Positions 19,035 to 27,243 are shown, counted from the first letter of the stretch. The stretch is DNA of 64,000 nt from Candidatus Dechloromonas phosphoritropha (GCA_016722705.1 JADKGN010000001.1:930001-994000); one strand, 5' to 3'. The notes: a model not told the origin generated them from the letters alone. Numbers and translations are program-made.

Positions 19035-20327
19035 ATGCGTGATCTACTCCTTGTTGGAATAGTCGTAGCGGGATGCCTTGTCGCCCTCAAACGACCGTGG
19101 ATCGGTGTCTTATTGTGGACTTGGTTGAGTATTATGAATCCACACCGTTACACCTACGGCTTTGCCTACTCAGCGCCTTTGGCCGCGGCGGCTGTTGGCG
19201 CAACTTTGCTGGGCTTGTTGTTCACCAAGGAAAAAGAGTCGCCACTCAAGGGGTCACCAGTTACGGTTCTGTTGTTATTCATGTTCTGGATGAGCCTGTC
19301 TTCAATTTTTAGTTTTAACCTTGAAAACAATTGGGAACAATGGAAAAAAGTCATGAAGATTGACTTCATGATCCTGATTTCGTTGGCGTTGCTTTTTACC
19401 AAGAAACACATCCTTGCACTGACTTGGGTTACGGCGGGCTCAATCGCAATCCTTGGTGCCAAGGGCGGCTTCTTTACACTGGCCACAGGAGGCAATTATC
19501 GGGTTTGGGGACCGCCCGGATCCTTCATTGAAGATAATAATGAATTTGCATTGGCTGTCATCATCACGGTTCCGTTATTGAGATTCCTCCAACTCCAATT
19601 ATCACAACGGTGGGGCAGACGCGGCATGATGGCAATAATCGCGCTTTGTATTTTTGCTGCCATTGGCAGTCATTCGCGCGGCGCCTTCCTTGCCATCATC
19701 GCCATGGGTATCTCATTCTGGTGGTATGACGGAAGAAAGCCGGGGATTCTCGCCGGCATGATTATTCTTGGATTCGCTACAATGATCTTCATGCCGGAGC
19801 AATGGTTTGCCCGGATGGACACAATCAATGAGTATCAAAGCGATGCATCGGCCATGGGCCGGATCAATGCTTGGTGGATGGCCTGGAATCTGGCCAAAGA
19901 CCAATTCTTCGGCGGCGGTTTCGATATTTACAATCTCGCAAACTTCTCACGCTATGCCCCTGTTCCAAACGATGTACACGTAGCCCACAGCATCTATTTT
20001 CAAATCCTCGGCGAACATGGCTTCGTCGGACTCTTCCTTTTCCTCCTGCTCTTGCGGCTGGTCTGGCGCGAAGCTGGAAAACTCAAGGTAGAAGGAACCC
20101 GCCAACCCGAAAGCAAATGGACTGCCGAATTAGGTGCCATGTGCCAAGTCAGTCTGATCGGCTACGCAGTAGGTGGTGCATTTCTCAGTCTCGCCTACTT
20201 TGATCTCCCATACAACATCATGGTGATAGTCGTCCTTGCACGCCGCTGGTTGGATCGAAAAGCATGGTTGGAAGAAGTTGAGCAACGTGCACTTGTGCCC
20301 CGTCTGACCCAAAAATCGACAGCTTGA
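19035..20327 (+). CDS. O-antigen-ligase-like protein, XrtA locus (Wzy_C)
   Basis: 430-aa polytopic membrane protein with about 10-12 hydrophobic segments and a large periplasmic loop (about 200-320) containing SHSRGAFLA and GGFDIYN. This matches the Wzy/WaaL fold, and the exosortase A subfamily is TIGR03097 (putative O-glycosylation ligase). It may polymerise the repeat unit or ligate it to XrtA-processed proteins; which one is not known. It is AT-richer than the upstream genes. It overlaps or abuts the deacetylase gene downstream. Confidence 0.9.
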   Translation: MRDLLLVGIVVAGCLVALKRPWIGVLLWTWLSIMNPHRYTYGFAYSAPLAAAAVGATLLGLLFTKEKESPLKGSPVTVLLLFMFWMSLSSIFSFNLENNWEQWKKVMKIDFMILISLALLFTKKHILALTWVTAGSIAILGAKGGFFTLATGGNYRVWGPPGSFIEDNNEFALAVIITVPLLRFLQLQLSQRWGRRGMMAIIALCIFAAIGSHSRGAFLAIIAMGISFWWYDGRKPGILAGMIILGFATMIFMPEQWFARMDTINEYQSDASAMGRINAWWMAWNLAKDQFFGGGFDIYNLANFSRYAPVPNDVHVAHSIYFQILGEHGFVGLFLFLLLLRLVWREAGKLKVEGTRQPESKWTAELGAMCQVSLIGYAVGGAFLSLAYFDLPYNIMVIVVLARRWLDRKAWLEEVEQRALVPRLTQKSTA

Positions 20328-20329
20328 TC

Positions 20330-21280
20330 ATGACGCCAATTCAAGCCGCCTTTCATCTGCTTTCGTCAAACCGGCTGACGATTCTTATTTTTCACCGTGT
20401 TCTTGCCTCGCCCGACCCCATTTTCCCGGACGAACCTGATGCCGCCCGCTTCGATGAAATGATGGGCTGGATAAATTCATGGTTTAACGTGATACCGCTG
20501 GATGTTGCGGTCGACGCCTTGAAAACCGGCAAATTGCCTGCCCGGGCGGCTGCCATCACTTTTGACGACGGATATGCCGACAACCATGATGTTGCACTAC
20601 CGATCCTGCAAAAACATGGCCTGCCAGCCACCTTCTTCATTGCCACCGGATTTCTCGATGGTGGCCGAATGTGGAATGACACAATTATTGAATCAATCCG
20701 CAAGTGTCCTATGCCGGTTCTTGACCTAGAGAAACTCAAGATGGGCTGCCACGAGGTCGCTAACCCGGAACGAAAAAGGAGTGTAATAGAAAACCTGATC
20801 AGCCAGATCAAATATTTATCGGTAGCAGAGCGTCTCGATCGAACCGAAAAAATCGCCGAAGCTACTCAAATCAAGCCTCCCAATGATTTGATGATGTCCT
20901 CGGCGCAAGTTCGGAAATTGAGGAACGCTGGCATGCAAATTGGTGCCCATACCGTCTCGCATCCCATTCTCGCTCGAACGGATATCAAGACTGCACAGAA
21001 TGAAATCATATCGAGCAAAAATATGCTGGAAGCCTTGCTCGGTGAGAATGTAAATTTATTTGCCTACCCCAACGGAAAACCCGGAATCGATTACTCAATA
21101 GAGCACCCGGCACTTGTCCGAGAACTCGGGTTTTCAGCAGCGGCATCAACCGCTTGGGGGGTTACGGATACAAAAAGCGATCTATTCCAACTTCGACGCT
21201 TTACGCCGTGGAGTAAAACCCGTATAAGATTTGCGATGCAAATGACGAGAAATTTTATTCGGATTGGTGCTGAGGTTTGA
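20330..21280 (+). CDS. Polysaccharide deacetylase family protein (CE4)
   Basis: 316-aa NodB-type deacetylase, distinct from the one at 7620. Motifs: ILIFHRVLASPDP near the N-terminus, ITFDDGYADNHD (about 77-88, catalytic Asp and metal Asp), QIGAHTVSHPIL (about 202-213, metal His residues) and FAYPNGKPG (about 238). There is no signal peptide. ATG 20330 is chosen; a TTG at 20324 giving a 4-bp overlap with the ligase gene is possible. This is the last gene of the + strand polysaccharide operon before the IS-rich region. Confidence 0.88.
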   Translation: MTPIQAAFHLLSSNRLTILIFHRVLASPDPIFPDEPDAARFDEMMGWINSWFNVIPLDVAVDALKTGKLPARAAAITFDDGYADNHDVALPILQKHGLPATFFIATGFLDGGRMWNDTIIESIRKCPMPVLDLEKLKMGCHEVANPERKRSVIENLISQIKYLSVAERLDRTEKIAEATQIKPPNDLMMSSAQVRKLRNAGMQIGAHTVSHPILARTDIKTAQNEIISSKNMLEALLGENVNLFAYPNGKPGIDYSIEHPALVRELGFSAAASTAWGVTDTKSDLFQLRRFTPWSKTRIRFAMQMTRNFIRIGAEV

Positions 21281-21351
21281 AGTCAATCCTCGTGACTTAG
21301 CACTTATGCATATTTTCTAGTCGATGCCGGAAAGTGTTCGATACGGGTTAT

Positions 21352-21371
21352 AATATGTTTCGTAACATATT
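21352..21371. repeat. 20-bp perfect inverted repeat in an AT-rich gap
   Basis: AATATGTT (21352-21359) and AACATATT (21364-21371) are perfect inverted arms around TCGT. They lie in the 131-bp AT-rich gap between the last EPS gene and the IS4-like fragment. It could be an operator, a weak terminator or the old end of a mobile element. There is no U-run. Confidence 0.5.
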
Positions 21372-21411
21372 GATATTTATAGGTTAAATATGACGGCCTA
21401 AATATGTCGAT

Positions 21412-21558
21412 GTGCTTTCCCGGCTTGCTGACTTCATTCAGAGCCCAGCCTTTCGCGAAGCGGCTCGCCGCGATCCCCGGCATTTCACGCGCCAGCGTGA
21501 TTTGCCCTTTCCCGAGCTGATTGCCTTTCTGCTCTCCGGTGTGCGCGGTGCCGTGCAG
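21412..21558 (+). pseudogene. IS4-family transposase N-terminal fragment
   Basis: About 49 residues (LADFIQSPAFREAARRDP, then FTRQRDLPFPELIAFLL) match the N-terminus of IS4-type DDE transposases. After GAVQ the frame continues without a stop into an IS3-type OrfB from which the N-terminus is missing. The rest of the IS4 transposase is absent. It starts at GTG 21412 with no convincing ribosome binding site. This is a deletion or recombination remnant. Confidence 0.65.
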
Positions 21559-21999
21559 GGGGTTCGTGCCATTCATGCTGAGATCAGGGGCGCCTACGGC
21601 AGTCCGCGCATGGTCCGAGAGCTGCGGAGCCGGGGCTTCCCAGCCAGCAAGGGGCGGGTTGAACGGCTGATGCGTGAAAACAGCATTCATGCCCGCCACA
21701 AGCGGCGCTACAAGGTCACCACAGACTCGAAGCACGGCTTGCCAGTTGCTGACAATTTGCTCGACAGAAACTTCACACCAGCGGCCCCGAATCAGCTCTG
21801 GACGTCTGATATTACCTACCTGTGGACCGACGAAGGCTGGCTGTCCCACAAGGGGACTTCCTTCGGGGCGTATCTGGCCATCGTGCTCGACCTGTTCAAC
21901 CGCGAAGTCGTGGGCTGGTCGCTGAAGCCGCGCATGACGGCAGATATCGTGACGGATGCGCTGACCATGGCCTGGTTCCGCAAGCGTCCTGCAGCGGGA
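21559..21999 (+). pseudogene. IS3-family OrfB, first half (outer element)
   Basis: Encodes the helix-rich region (GVRAIHAEIRGAYGSPRMV) and the start of the rve integrase core (LWTSDITYLWTDEGW, first catalytic Asp) of an IS3-family transposase. It is interrupted after RPAAGL by a second IS3 element; the frame resumes at 23357 with MHHSDRGSQYAS. Joining the halves across the TTG duplication restores a normal OrfB. A 9-residue in-frame insertion, SHKGTSFGA, splits the conserved GW-L-YLAIV block (about 21842-21868). orfA and the left end of this element are missing. Confidence 0.85.
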
Positions 22000-22002
22000 T
22001 TG
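22000..22002. repeat. TTG target duplication, left
   Basis: 3-bp direct repeat flanking the 1351-bp IS3 element; the partner is at 23354-23356. In the reconstructed OrfB only one TTG (Leu codon) is needed. Confidence 0.85.
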
Positions 22003-22091
22003 AGAGCCGGCCCCAGAAATTCAGACAGTGGGATAAGTGATAGCCTTGCTCAATTGCAGGCCGCATAGTGGCCGAAATGAGGAGCAAGAGC

Positions 22092-22392
22092 ATGACGAGA
22101 AGGAAGCGGCGGAATCACTCGCCGGAGTTTAAGGCGAAGGTGGCGATTGCCGCCATCAAGGGCGACAAGACGTTGGCCGAGATGGCGCAGCAGTTCGATG
22201 TTCCCCAACCAGATTACCGACTGGAAGACACAGTTGATGGAGCGTTCGTCAGTCGTGTTTGGCGACACGGCCGCCAGGGAGAAAGGCCCGGACATTCTGG
22301 CCATGGAAGCAAAGATTGGTCGCCTGAGTCTGGAGAATGATTTTTTAGAAGGCGCGCTCACCAAGGCGGGACTGCTGAGCGCAAGACGATGA
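22092..22392 (+). pseudogene. IS3-family OrfA, frameshifted
   Basis: Starts MTRRKRRNHSPEFKAKVAI (ATG 22092, AGGAG upstream), the normal helix-turn-helix OrfA. Around 22200 the frame changes: up to QQFDV it is in one frame, and from NQITDWKTQL to the end (KAGLLSARR, stop 22392) in the +1 frame. The slip is at a run of four C's, where about two bases seem missing or one extra. This is too early to be the programmed orfA-orfB frameshift, so OrfA is probably dead. The end overlaps orfB by 4 bp. Confidence 0.8.
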
Positions 22393-23219
22393 TTGACCGC
22401 ACCCATACCCTGCCCGTTGTCCAGCAATGCAAAGTCTTGCGACTGGCGCGGTCGACCGCCTACTACACCCCGGAACCTGTCTCGTCCGCCGATCTGGCGC
22501 TGATGCGCCGCATCGATGAGTTGCATCTGGAACATCCTTTCGCCGGCAGCCGGATGCTGCGCGATCTACTGCGCCTGGAAGGCCATCCGATCGGCCGCAA
22601 GCATGTGCGGACATTGATGCGGAAGATGGGCGTTGAAGCGCTCTATCGGAAGCCGAACCTCTCCAAACGGCATGATGCCCACCTGATCCATCCCTACCTG
22701 CTCAGGGACCTGGTCATCGTCCGCCCGAATCAGGTTTGGGCCACCGACATCACGTACATTCCGATGCGCCGGGGCTTCGTCTATCTGGTCGCCGTCATCG
22801 ACTGGTGCAGCCGGAAAGTCCTCTCCTGGCGGCTCTCCAACACGCTGACCACGGATTTCTGTCTGGAGGCGGTCAGCGAAGCCATCTCGCATTTCGGCAA
22901 GCCGGATATCTTCAACACCGATCAGGGTAGCCAGTTCACCAGCAGCGATTTCACCGGGCTGCTGAAGGATAACGGAATCCGGATCAGCATGGATGGCAAG
23001 GGCTGCTGGCGTGACAACGTCTTTGTCGAACGACTCTGGAAAAGCGTCAAGTACGAGGAGGTCTATCTCAAGGCATACGACACAGTGGCCGATGCCAAGG
23101 CCAACCTGGGGCGCTATCTGGATTTCTACAACACCCGCCGACCGCATCAAACCCTTGACGGTAAAACGCCGGATGCGTTCTACTGCCAGAACCTGCCAAA
23201 AGAGACGTTCACAGCATGA
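22389..23219 (+). CDS. IS3-family transposase OrfB (inner element)
   Basis: 276-aa DDE integrase-type transposase. The catalytic residues are visible: Asp in VWATDITYIP (about 118), Asp in FNTDQGSQF (about 178) and Glu in DNVFVERLWKSVKYEE (about 214). An HTH_21-like region (HLEHPFAGSRMLRDLLR) precedes them, and the C-terminus has the usual YNTRRPHQTLDGKTP. Full length; it would normally be made as an OrfAB fusion, but orfA here is frameshifted, so mobility is doubtful unless helped in trans. Confidence 0.93.
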   Translation: MIDRTHTLPVVQQCKVLRLARSTAYYTPEPVSSADLALMRRIDELHLEHPFAGSRMLRDLLRLEGHPIGRKHVRTLMRKMGVEALYRKPNLSKRHDAHLIHPYLLRDLVIVRPNQVWATDITYIPMRRGFVYLVAVIDWCSRKVLSWRLSNTLTTDFCLEAVSEAISHFGKPDIFNTDQGSQFTSSDFTGLLKDNGIRISMDGKGCWRDNVFVERLWKSVKYEEVYLKAYDTVADAKANLGRYLDFYNTRRPHQTLDGKTPDAFYCQNLPKETFTA

Positions 23220-23353
23220 TCACCGCGTTACCCACCGCGCCGTCAGCCTACGGTCTAAAGGGACCTTCGGCCGCCGTCACCGTGGATAACGCTACCCCGC
23301 AGGGCTCCACCTATCTCCGTGGAAAAACTGTCCAAACAAACGGGGCCAGCTCT

Positions 23354-23356
23354 TTG
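23354..23356. repeat. TTG target duplication, right
   Basis: Right copy of the 3-bp duplication at 22000-22002, directly after the right inverted repeat of the inner IS3 element. Confidence 0.85.
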
Positions 23357-23680
23357 ATGCACCACTCGGACCGAGGTAGCCAGTACGCCAGCCATGCGTT
23401 TCAGGACAAGCTCAGGGCTTACGGCATGATCTGCTCGATGAGTCGCAAAGGAAACTGCTGGGATAACGCGCCGACGGAAAGCTGGTTCAACAGCTTCAAA
23501 AACGAGTGGGTGCATGGCATTCGCTACGCCAGTCACGCCGACATGAAGGCCACCAGCTTCGAGTACATTGAGGTGTTTTACAACCGGAAACGACAGCACT
23601 CGACGCTCGGTTACCAATCACCAATTCAGTTCCTTGAAAACTGGCTCAGTGAGCAACATCAGCAAAAACTGGTAGCATGA
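23357..23680 (+). pseudogene. IS3-family OrfB, second half (outer element)
   Basis: Continues the OrfB broken at 21999: MHHSDRGSQYAS (second catalytic Asp), NCWDNAPTESWFNSFKNE (catalytic Glu) and the C-terminal YNRKRQHSTLGYQSP, stopping at TGA 23678. It cannot be expressed as a complete enzyme because of the inserted element. The element's right end continues to about 23719, where CTCA marks the probable terminus. The same end sequence recurs inverted at 43575-43643. Confidence 0.88.
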
Positions 23681-23719
23681 AATCCACCCTTTGGCAGACG
23701 AAATACAGAGGGAAGCTCA
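23681..23719 (+). mobile_element. Right end of the outer IS3 element
   Basis: About 39 bp after the OrfB stop, ending GGAAGCTCA; its reverse complement begins TGAGCTTCCCTCTG, consistent with the TGA-initial ends of IS3 elements. The terminus was placed by comparison with 43575-43643, where similarity stops at the same CTCA. Confidence 0.7.
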
Positions 23720-23800
23720 CCCTCAATCCAGAACGCGATTGCATCGCCAACGCGCATCTGGAAGACAAGCTTATTCCGCCATTGGCTGCATGACCGAGGC

Positions 23801-24014
23801 GACAACTATCTTGACGCGCGCCGTTATCCGACTGTCCGAAAACCCTTGACCGCCGCATCATTCCCCGGTGCCATCATTCGCGACAATACTTTCTGCTTCA
23901 GTTCCTTTGGATATCTCACGTCGTCCTCTTCCTCGCCCCTGCTGTTCTGGTCTGAAGTCTAAATCAGACCAAAGGGACAACTATCCTGACGCAGGGGTAC
24001 AACTACCTTGACGC
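23801..24014. repeat. Three copies of a 17-bp IS-end-like repeat
   Basis: GACAACTATCTTGACGC and close variants occur at about 23801-23817, 23976-23992 and 23998-24014, all in the same orientation. Multiple terminal repeats of this kind are seen at ends of some IS families. They bracket the HTH remnant at 23824-23919 and stop 14 bp before the flippase gene's end. The IS family is not identified. Confidence 0.6.
23824..23919 (-). pseudogene. Transposase helix-turn-helix N-terminal remnant
   Basis: A 31-codon frame starting GTG 23919 reads RYPKELKQKVLSRMMAPGN, the opening of an OrfA-like transposase HTH protein, and then stops at 23824. The rest of the gene is missing. It lies between copies of the 17-bp repeat, so it is the surviving end of a third, different IS. 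Nothing else is recognisable from 23720 to 24027. Confidence 0.5.
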
Positions 24015-24027
24015 GTGCCGAACGCGA

Positions 24028-25473
24028 TCAATAGTTAACCACGCCCTTGAGCTTTGTCCAGAGTGACAAAATTTCAACCCTCAGTGGGTGATGAAAAAAC
24101 ATCACGGCGAAAACGAATCCGGCCAAACCACCGAAGCCCCCAATCAATAGTGGGAATACTAGGGACTGGGGGTAGGGTCCAAAGACTATCAGGGCGACTA
24201 TCGGTCCAATTGCCGAAACCACTGCAACCGCAGCGCTCAAGCGAAATGTGCGCAATATGCCGAGCATTGGGACACCAAGGTGTGCGGACGTTGCGCGCAG
24301 CCAGAGTATAGTACGCACCACTGCCACCACGATCATGGAAAGGCCCAGCGCCATAAGACCATGCGAGGCGCCGATTGCTGCCAACACCACCGTCTGAAGC
24401 GCAATGAAAACAGTCACACGGACGATTTCGGTGACTGCACCGGACGATAACAGCATGGTGCGGCACAAAATAACTGGTACACTGAAAAATGCGGCTAGCG
24501 CCAGTAGGCGCGTCAAATCCACGGCTTGGTCCCACTGATTGCCATACAGAACCAGCACAATAGGGTGGGCCAAGCAAATAACGGCGAGACAAAAAGGCCA
24601 CCCAATACCCGTAAGGTATGCCGTAGCTTTGAGAAAGGGGTCCGTCAAACTCCCTTGCTCCCGCGATTTCTCGGCAAACCAGGGCAGGCACACGGCAGCC
24701 ACGGCATCCGAAAAAAGCCTGTTAAACATCTCTACCAGACCATTGGACCGAGAATACAGACCCACGTCGCTAAGGCTCTGCAACTTGCCGAGCAAAAGTT
24801 CTGGCGCGCCTGCGATAAGCGTATCGATCACTGAACTGGCGGTAAGTTGCGAGCCAAAACTCAGCACACACCTGATTTCGCTCACCCCCGGCAGCCACGG
24901 AAAGGACTTTGGCCGGAAATAAATCGCCGACAAGGCATTGACCAGAGTAGAAGCCAGCAAGCCGAAAGCCAGACTGATCGGACCATAGTCATTCCAGGCC
25001 AGCCAGATTGACACGAGCGCCCCGCTGAGGCTTGCCGAGAAGCGCATAATGGCGATACTTTCAAAACGCATTTCCCGCATCAGCCAGGCGTAGGTTATTG
25101 AGCCAAACGGGTTGACTGCGTAGTTCAACGCCACCACCAGCATGATGTCGCGCATGCGCGGCTCGTCGTAGAAAATCGCGACGGGATAACTGGCCAACAA
25201 CACCAAACACGCCAGCGCAAGGCCAAGACCCAACTGGACGGCCCAAACAGCCCTAAGGCGCTCAGTAGTGAGATCTTTTTCCTGAATCAAGTATTGGCCT
25301 GCACCCATATCTCGCACAGCGGACACGAACATGAGGAGCACCATGGTGATCGAAAACACACCAATCTCGGCGGGCGTAAGCAGCCTGGCAATTACCATGG
25401 AAGACGCCACCGCGATCAACAAACTCGCATAGCGATCCAGAAAAGAAAAGACGAGTGCTCTGCGGGTCGTCAT
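24028..25473 (-). CDS. Wzx-type polysaccharide flippase (MOP superfamily)
   Basis: About 481-aa polytopic membrane protein with roughly 12-14 hydrophobic segments. It resembles the WzxC/polysaccharide-transporter branch (N-terminal SFLDRYASLLIAVASSMVIARLLTPAEIGVFSI, in part; DMGAGQYLIQE). It is predicted to flip the lipid-linked repeat unit made by the minus-strand cassette. I chose ATG 25473, which overlaps the preceding ORF's stop (ATGA); a longer frame to 25614 exists. It is the last gene of the cassette, and IS debris begins 14 bp beyond its stop. Confidence 0.9.
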   Translation of the reverse strand: MTTRRALVFSFLDRYASLLIAVASSMVIARLLTPAEIGVFSITMVLLMFVSAVRDMGAGQYLIQEKDLTTERLRAVWAVQLGLGLALACLVLLASYPVAIFYDEPRMRDIMLVVALNYAVNPFGSITYAWLMREMRFESIAIMRFSASLSGALVSIWLAWNDYGPISLAFGLLASTLVNALSAIYFRPKSFPWLPGVSEIRCVLSFGSQLTASSVIDTLIAGAPELLLGKLQSLSDVGLYSRSNGLVEMFNRLFSDAVAAVCLPWFAEKSREQGSLTDPFLKATAYLTGIGWPFCLAVICLAHPIVLVLYGNQWDQAVDLTRLLALAAFFSVPVILCRTMLLSSGAVTEIVRVTVFIALQTVVLAAIGASHGLMALGLSMIVVAVVRTILWLRATSAHLGVPMLGILRTFRLSAAVAVVSAIGPIVALIVFGPYPQSLVFPLLIGGFGGLAGFVFAVMFFHHPLRVEILSLWTKLKGVVNY

Positions 25474-25901
25474 GATGCCAAGGGCGAACAGACTGCTTCG
25501 CATTGCGCAGAAACCGCTTTTTCCAGCAAACTCGCCAACGTCTGCGAGCGCCCGCGCCGGGATACCGCTCGCTCTGCCGTTGTTTGAGTGAGAGAAGTTT
25601 CTCCTTGACGCCAATCGCGCTTCGGCACCGACAATGATCGGACGATCTCATCCACAGAATCAATACCTACCAAGTCATTTGACCGGGTTGCGCGCAAGAC
25701 GCCTGCCGTGTCGCCCTGGGAAACGGTCAACCCAGGAAATGGTATGTCGGCCGGCAGGGATCCGAAGATTTTGGCCAGAATTTTCGCGTTACACTTACTG
25801 GCCTGAAGAATTGACCGTGCGTATCCGATTAGCCCCCATGTGATAAATGGCCGCCTGTTCTTATGAGTAAAGTGGGGGGCGGCCCCATTGCTTGACGCCA
25901 T
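25470..25901 (-). CDS. Hypothetical protein, coupled to flippase
   Basis: A 143-aa frame from ATG 25901 (an in-frame ATG also at 26057) that fills the gap between a glycosyltransferase and the flippase. Its stop overlaps the flippase ATG by 4 bp, which is why I think it is, or was, translated. Segments such as FITWGLIGYARSILQ and PFPGLTVSQGDTAGVLRATRS look like a protein C-terminus, so it may be the 3' remnant of a larger gene. No family recognised and no signal peptide; the C-terminal 40 residues are basic and low-complexity. Confidence 0.45.
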   Translation of the reverse strand: MASSNGAAPHFTHKNRRPFITWGLIGYARSILQASKCNAKILAKIFGSLPADIPFPGLTVSQGDTAGVLRATRSNDLVGIDSVDEIVRSLSVPKRDWRQGETSLTQTTAERAVSRRGRSQTLASLLEKAVSAQCEAVCSPLAS

Positions 25902-26001
25902 CAAACGGCCACGGTATCGGTTTTGCCGCAAATACGACCTGCAATTGGGGCATTCGCTTGGCTTGGACGTCAACCGGATAAGCACGGACTGAACCTTCCT
26001 T

Positions 26002-27243
26002 TCAGCAAACAGACTGGCGAACAATATGTTCGAACCGGTCGTGGTAGGTCTCTCCAAGACGCGAACACATGGTGGAAGCGATCAATTGAACCAAAAATTC
26101 CCAGTCGTGCCTGCGCGCAACCATTTGCCGCGCATCAAGCCTCTCCTTTGCGTTCGCGTCACTTTGCAAACTGGCCGACAAGGCTGCTGACCACTCATCA
26201 GTCGACTGCGCCAGCGTGACGACTTCCGAAAATGCCCGTAAGGAATCGATCGGCGCACCAATAACGGGACGGCCGGTCGCAAGGTATTCATGCAATTTCA
26301 CTGGGTAGATGTATTTTGTATAACCATCTATCCGGTAACACATGATGCACACGTCCATATGTTGCATATAGGCGGGCAAGACTTCAACCGGTTTCCCACC
26401 CAGAAAATAGACGTTCGCCATTTGTGAGAGGCGTTCGGCGAGTTGGGTATCATGCTCGTTCAGGCGATTGCGCGGTCCGACGAGTACAAATGACCAGTTC
26501 TGATGCCGGCTGGCCAGTGATACCAGCAAATCAAAATCCAACTGGCTTTTTATGACGCCAATATAACCAACGCGGGGATGATGAATGGCCTTAAGGTCTT
26601 CTGGCTCTGATCGTGGCACTGCGTGAGCTAGAAAGTCAACACCATTTGGCACAAACGTAGTGTGGGAATTGAGCGATCCCTTCTTGTTGAGTAATGCAGG
26701 ACTATGAATGAACACCTGACCGACACGAGAGATGAGGCGCCGTTCGTCCTCGGATACCGGCTGTTCGATTTCTGAAAAGCTGTATTCGTCATCAATGTGA
26801 TAGCAGCTTAGGTCATGCTTTACCTGATCGAGTGCAGTTTGAAAGCCCGGACGCCAGAGATACAGGATGATTTTTCGACATCCGCGATCATGCAAGAGTT
26901 TTACGGCTTGTGCCAAGCGCTTCCGGTCCAAGAAGGAAGCCAGGAGATGTGGCTTGTAAAGTTTGGGAAGTAATTTCCCTGGCCGGTACACCATCATGTT
27001 TTCAGGGGTCGGTCGTACCGGCAAAGAACCCGGGAGTGGTGCCCCCCACCAATGCCATGCCTTTCGCCACTCCTGGGCCGGTGTAACCCAGGTCACATGA
27101 AAATACTTTGACAACCTCGAAAGCACTTGGTGACGAACCTGCCAGACCCCTTCCCATTCATCGGGGATCAGCGCCAAGACTCCGATGTCAGAAAGCAAGG
27201 GCGAATTGGCGGGGTCGTGATTTAGAGTATGCGAATAAGACAA
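26002..27243 (-). CDS. Glycosyltransferase (GT-B, TuaH-like)
   Basis: 413-aa putative glycosyltransferase. The C-terminal half has RVGYIGVIKSQLDFDLL, WSFVLVGPRN, NVYFLGGKPVEVLPAYMQHMDVCIMCYR (in part) and VKLHEYLATGRPVIGAPI, which match family 1/4 GT-B proteins such as TuaH. The N-terminal domain (GVWQVRHQVLSRLSKYFHVTWV) is also typical. Donor and acceptor are unknown. It lies second from the end of the cassette; a 144-bp gap separates it from the FG-GAP gene upstream, with no clear signal in it. Confidence 0.8.
   Translation of the reverse strand: MSYSHTLNHDPANSPLLSDIGVLALIPDEWEGVWQVRHQVLSRLSKYFHVTWVTPAQEWRKAWHWWGAPLPGSLPVRPTPENMMVYRPGKLLPKLYKPHLLASFLDRKRLAQAVKLLHDRGCRKIILYLWRPGFQTALDQVKHDLSCYHIDDEYSFSEIEQPVSEDERRLISRVGQVFIHSPALLNKKGSLNSHTTFVPNGVDFLAHAVPRSEPEDLKAIHHPRVGYIGVIKSQLDFDLLVSLASRHQNWSFVLVGPRNRLNEHDTQLAERLSQMANVYFLGGKPVEVLPAYMQHMDVCIMCYRIDGYTKYIYPVKLHEYLATGRPVIGAPIDSLRAFSEVVTLAQSTDEWSAALSASLQSDANAKERLDARQMVARRHDWEFLVQLIASTMCSRLGETYHDRFEHIVRQSVC

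Larger units (their letters stand above)
22003..23353 (+). mobile_element. Complete-length IS3-family element (inner, 1351 bp)
   Basis: The ends are inverted repeats: left AGAGCCGGCCCC then GACAGT, right (reverse complement) AGAGCTGGCCCC then GACAGT, with matching TT positions between. TTG flanks both sides (22000-22002 and 23354-23356) as a 3-bp target duplication, and excising element plus one TTG restores the interrupted OrfB frame. It carries orfA (frameshifted) and orfB in IS3 order. A partial inverted copy lies at 43828-44245, with a separate left-end scrap at 45408-45444. Confidence 0.92.
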
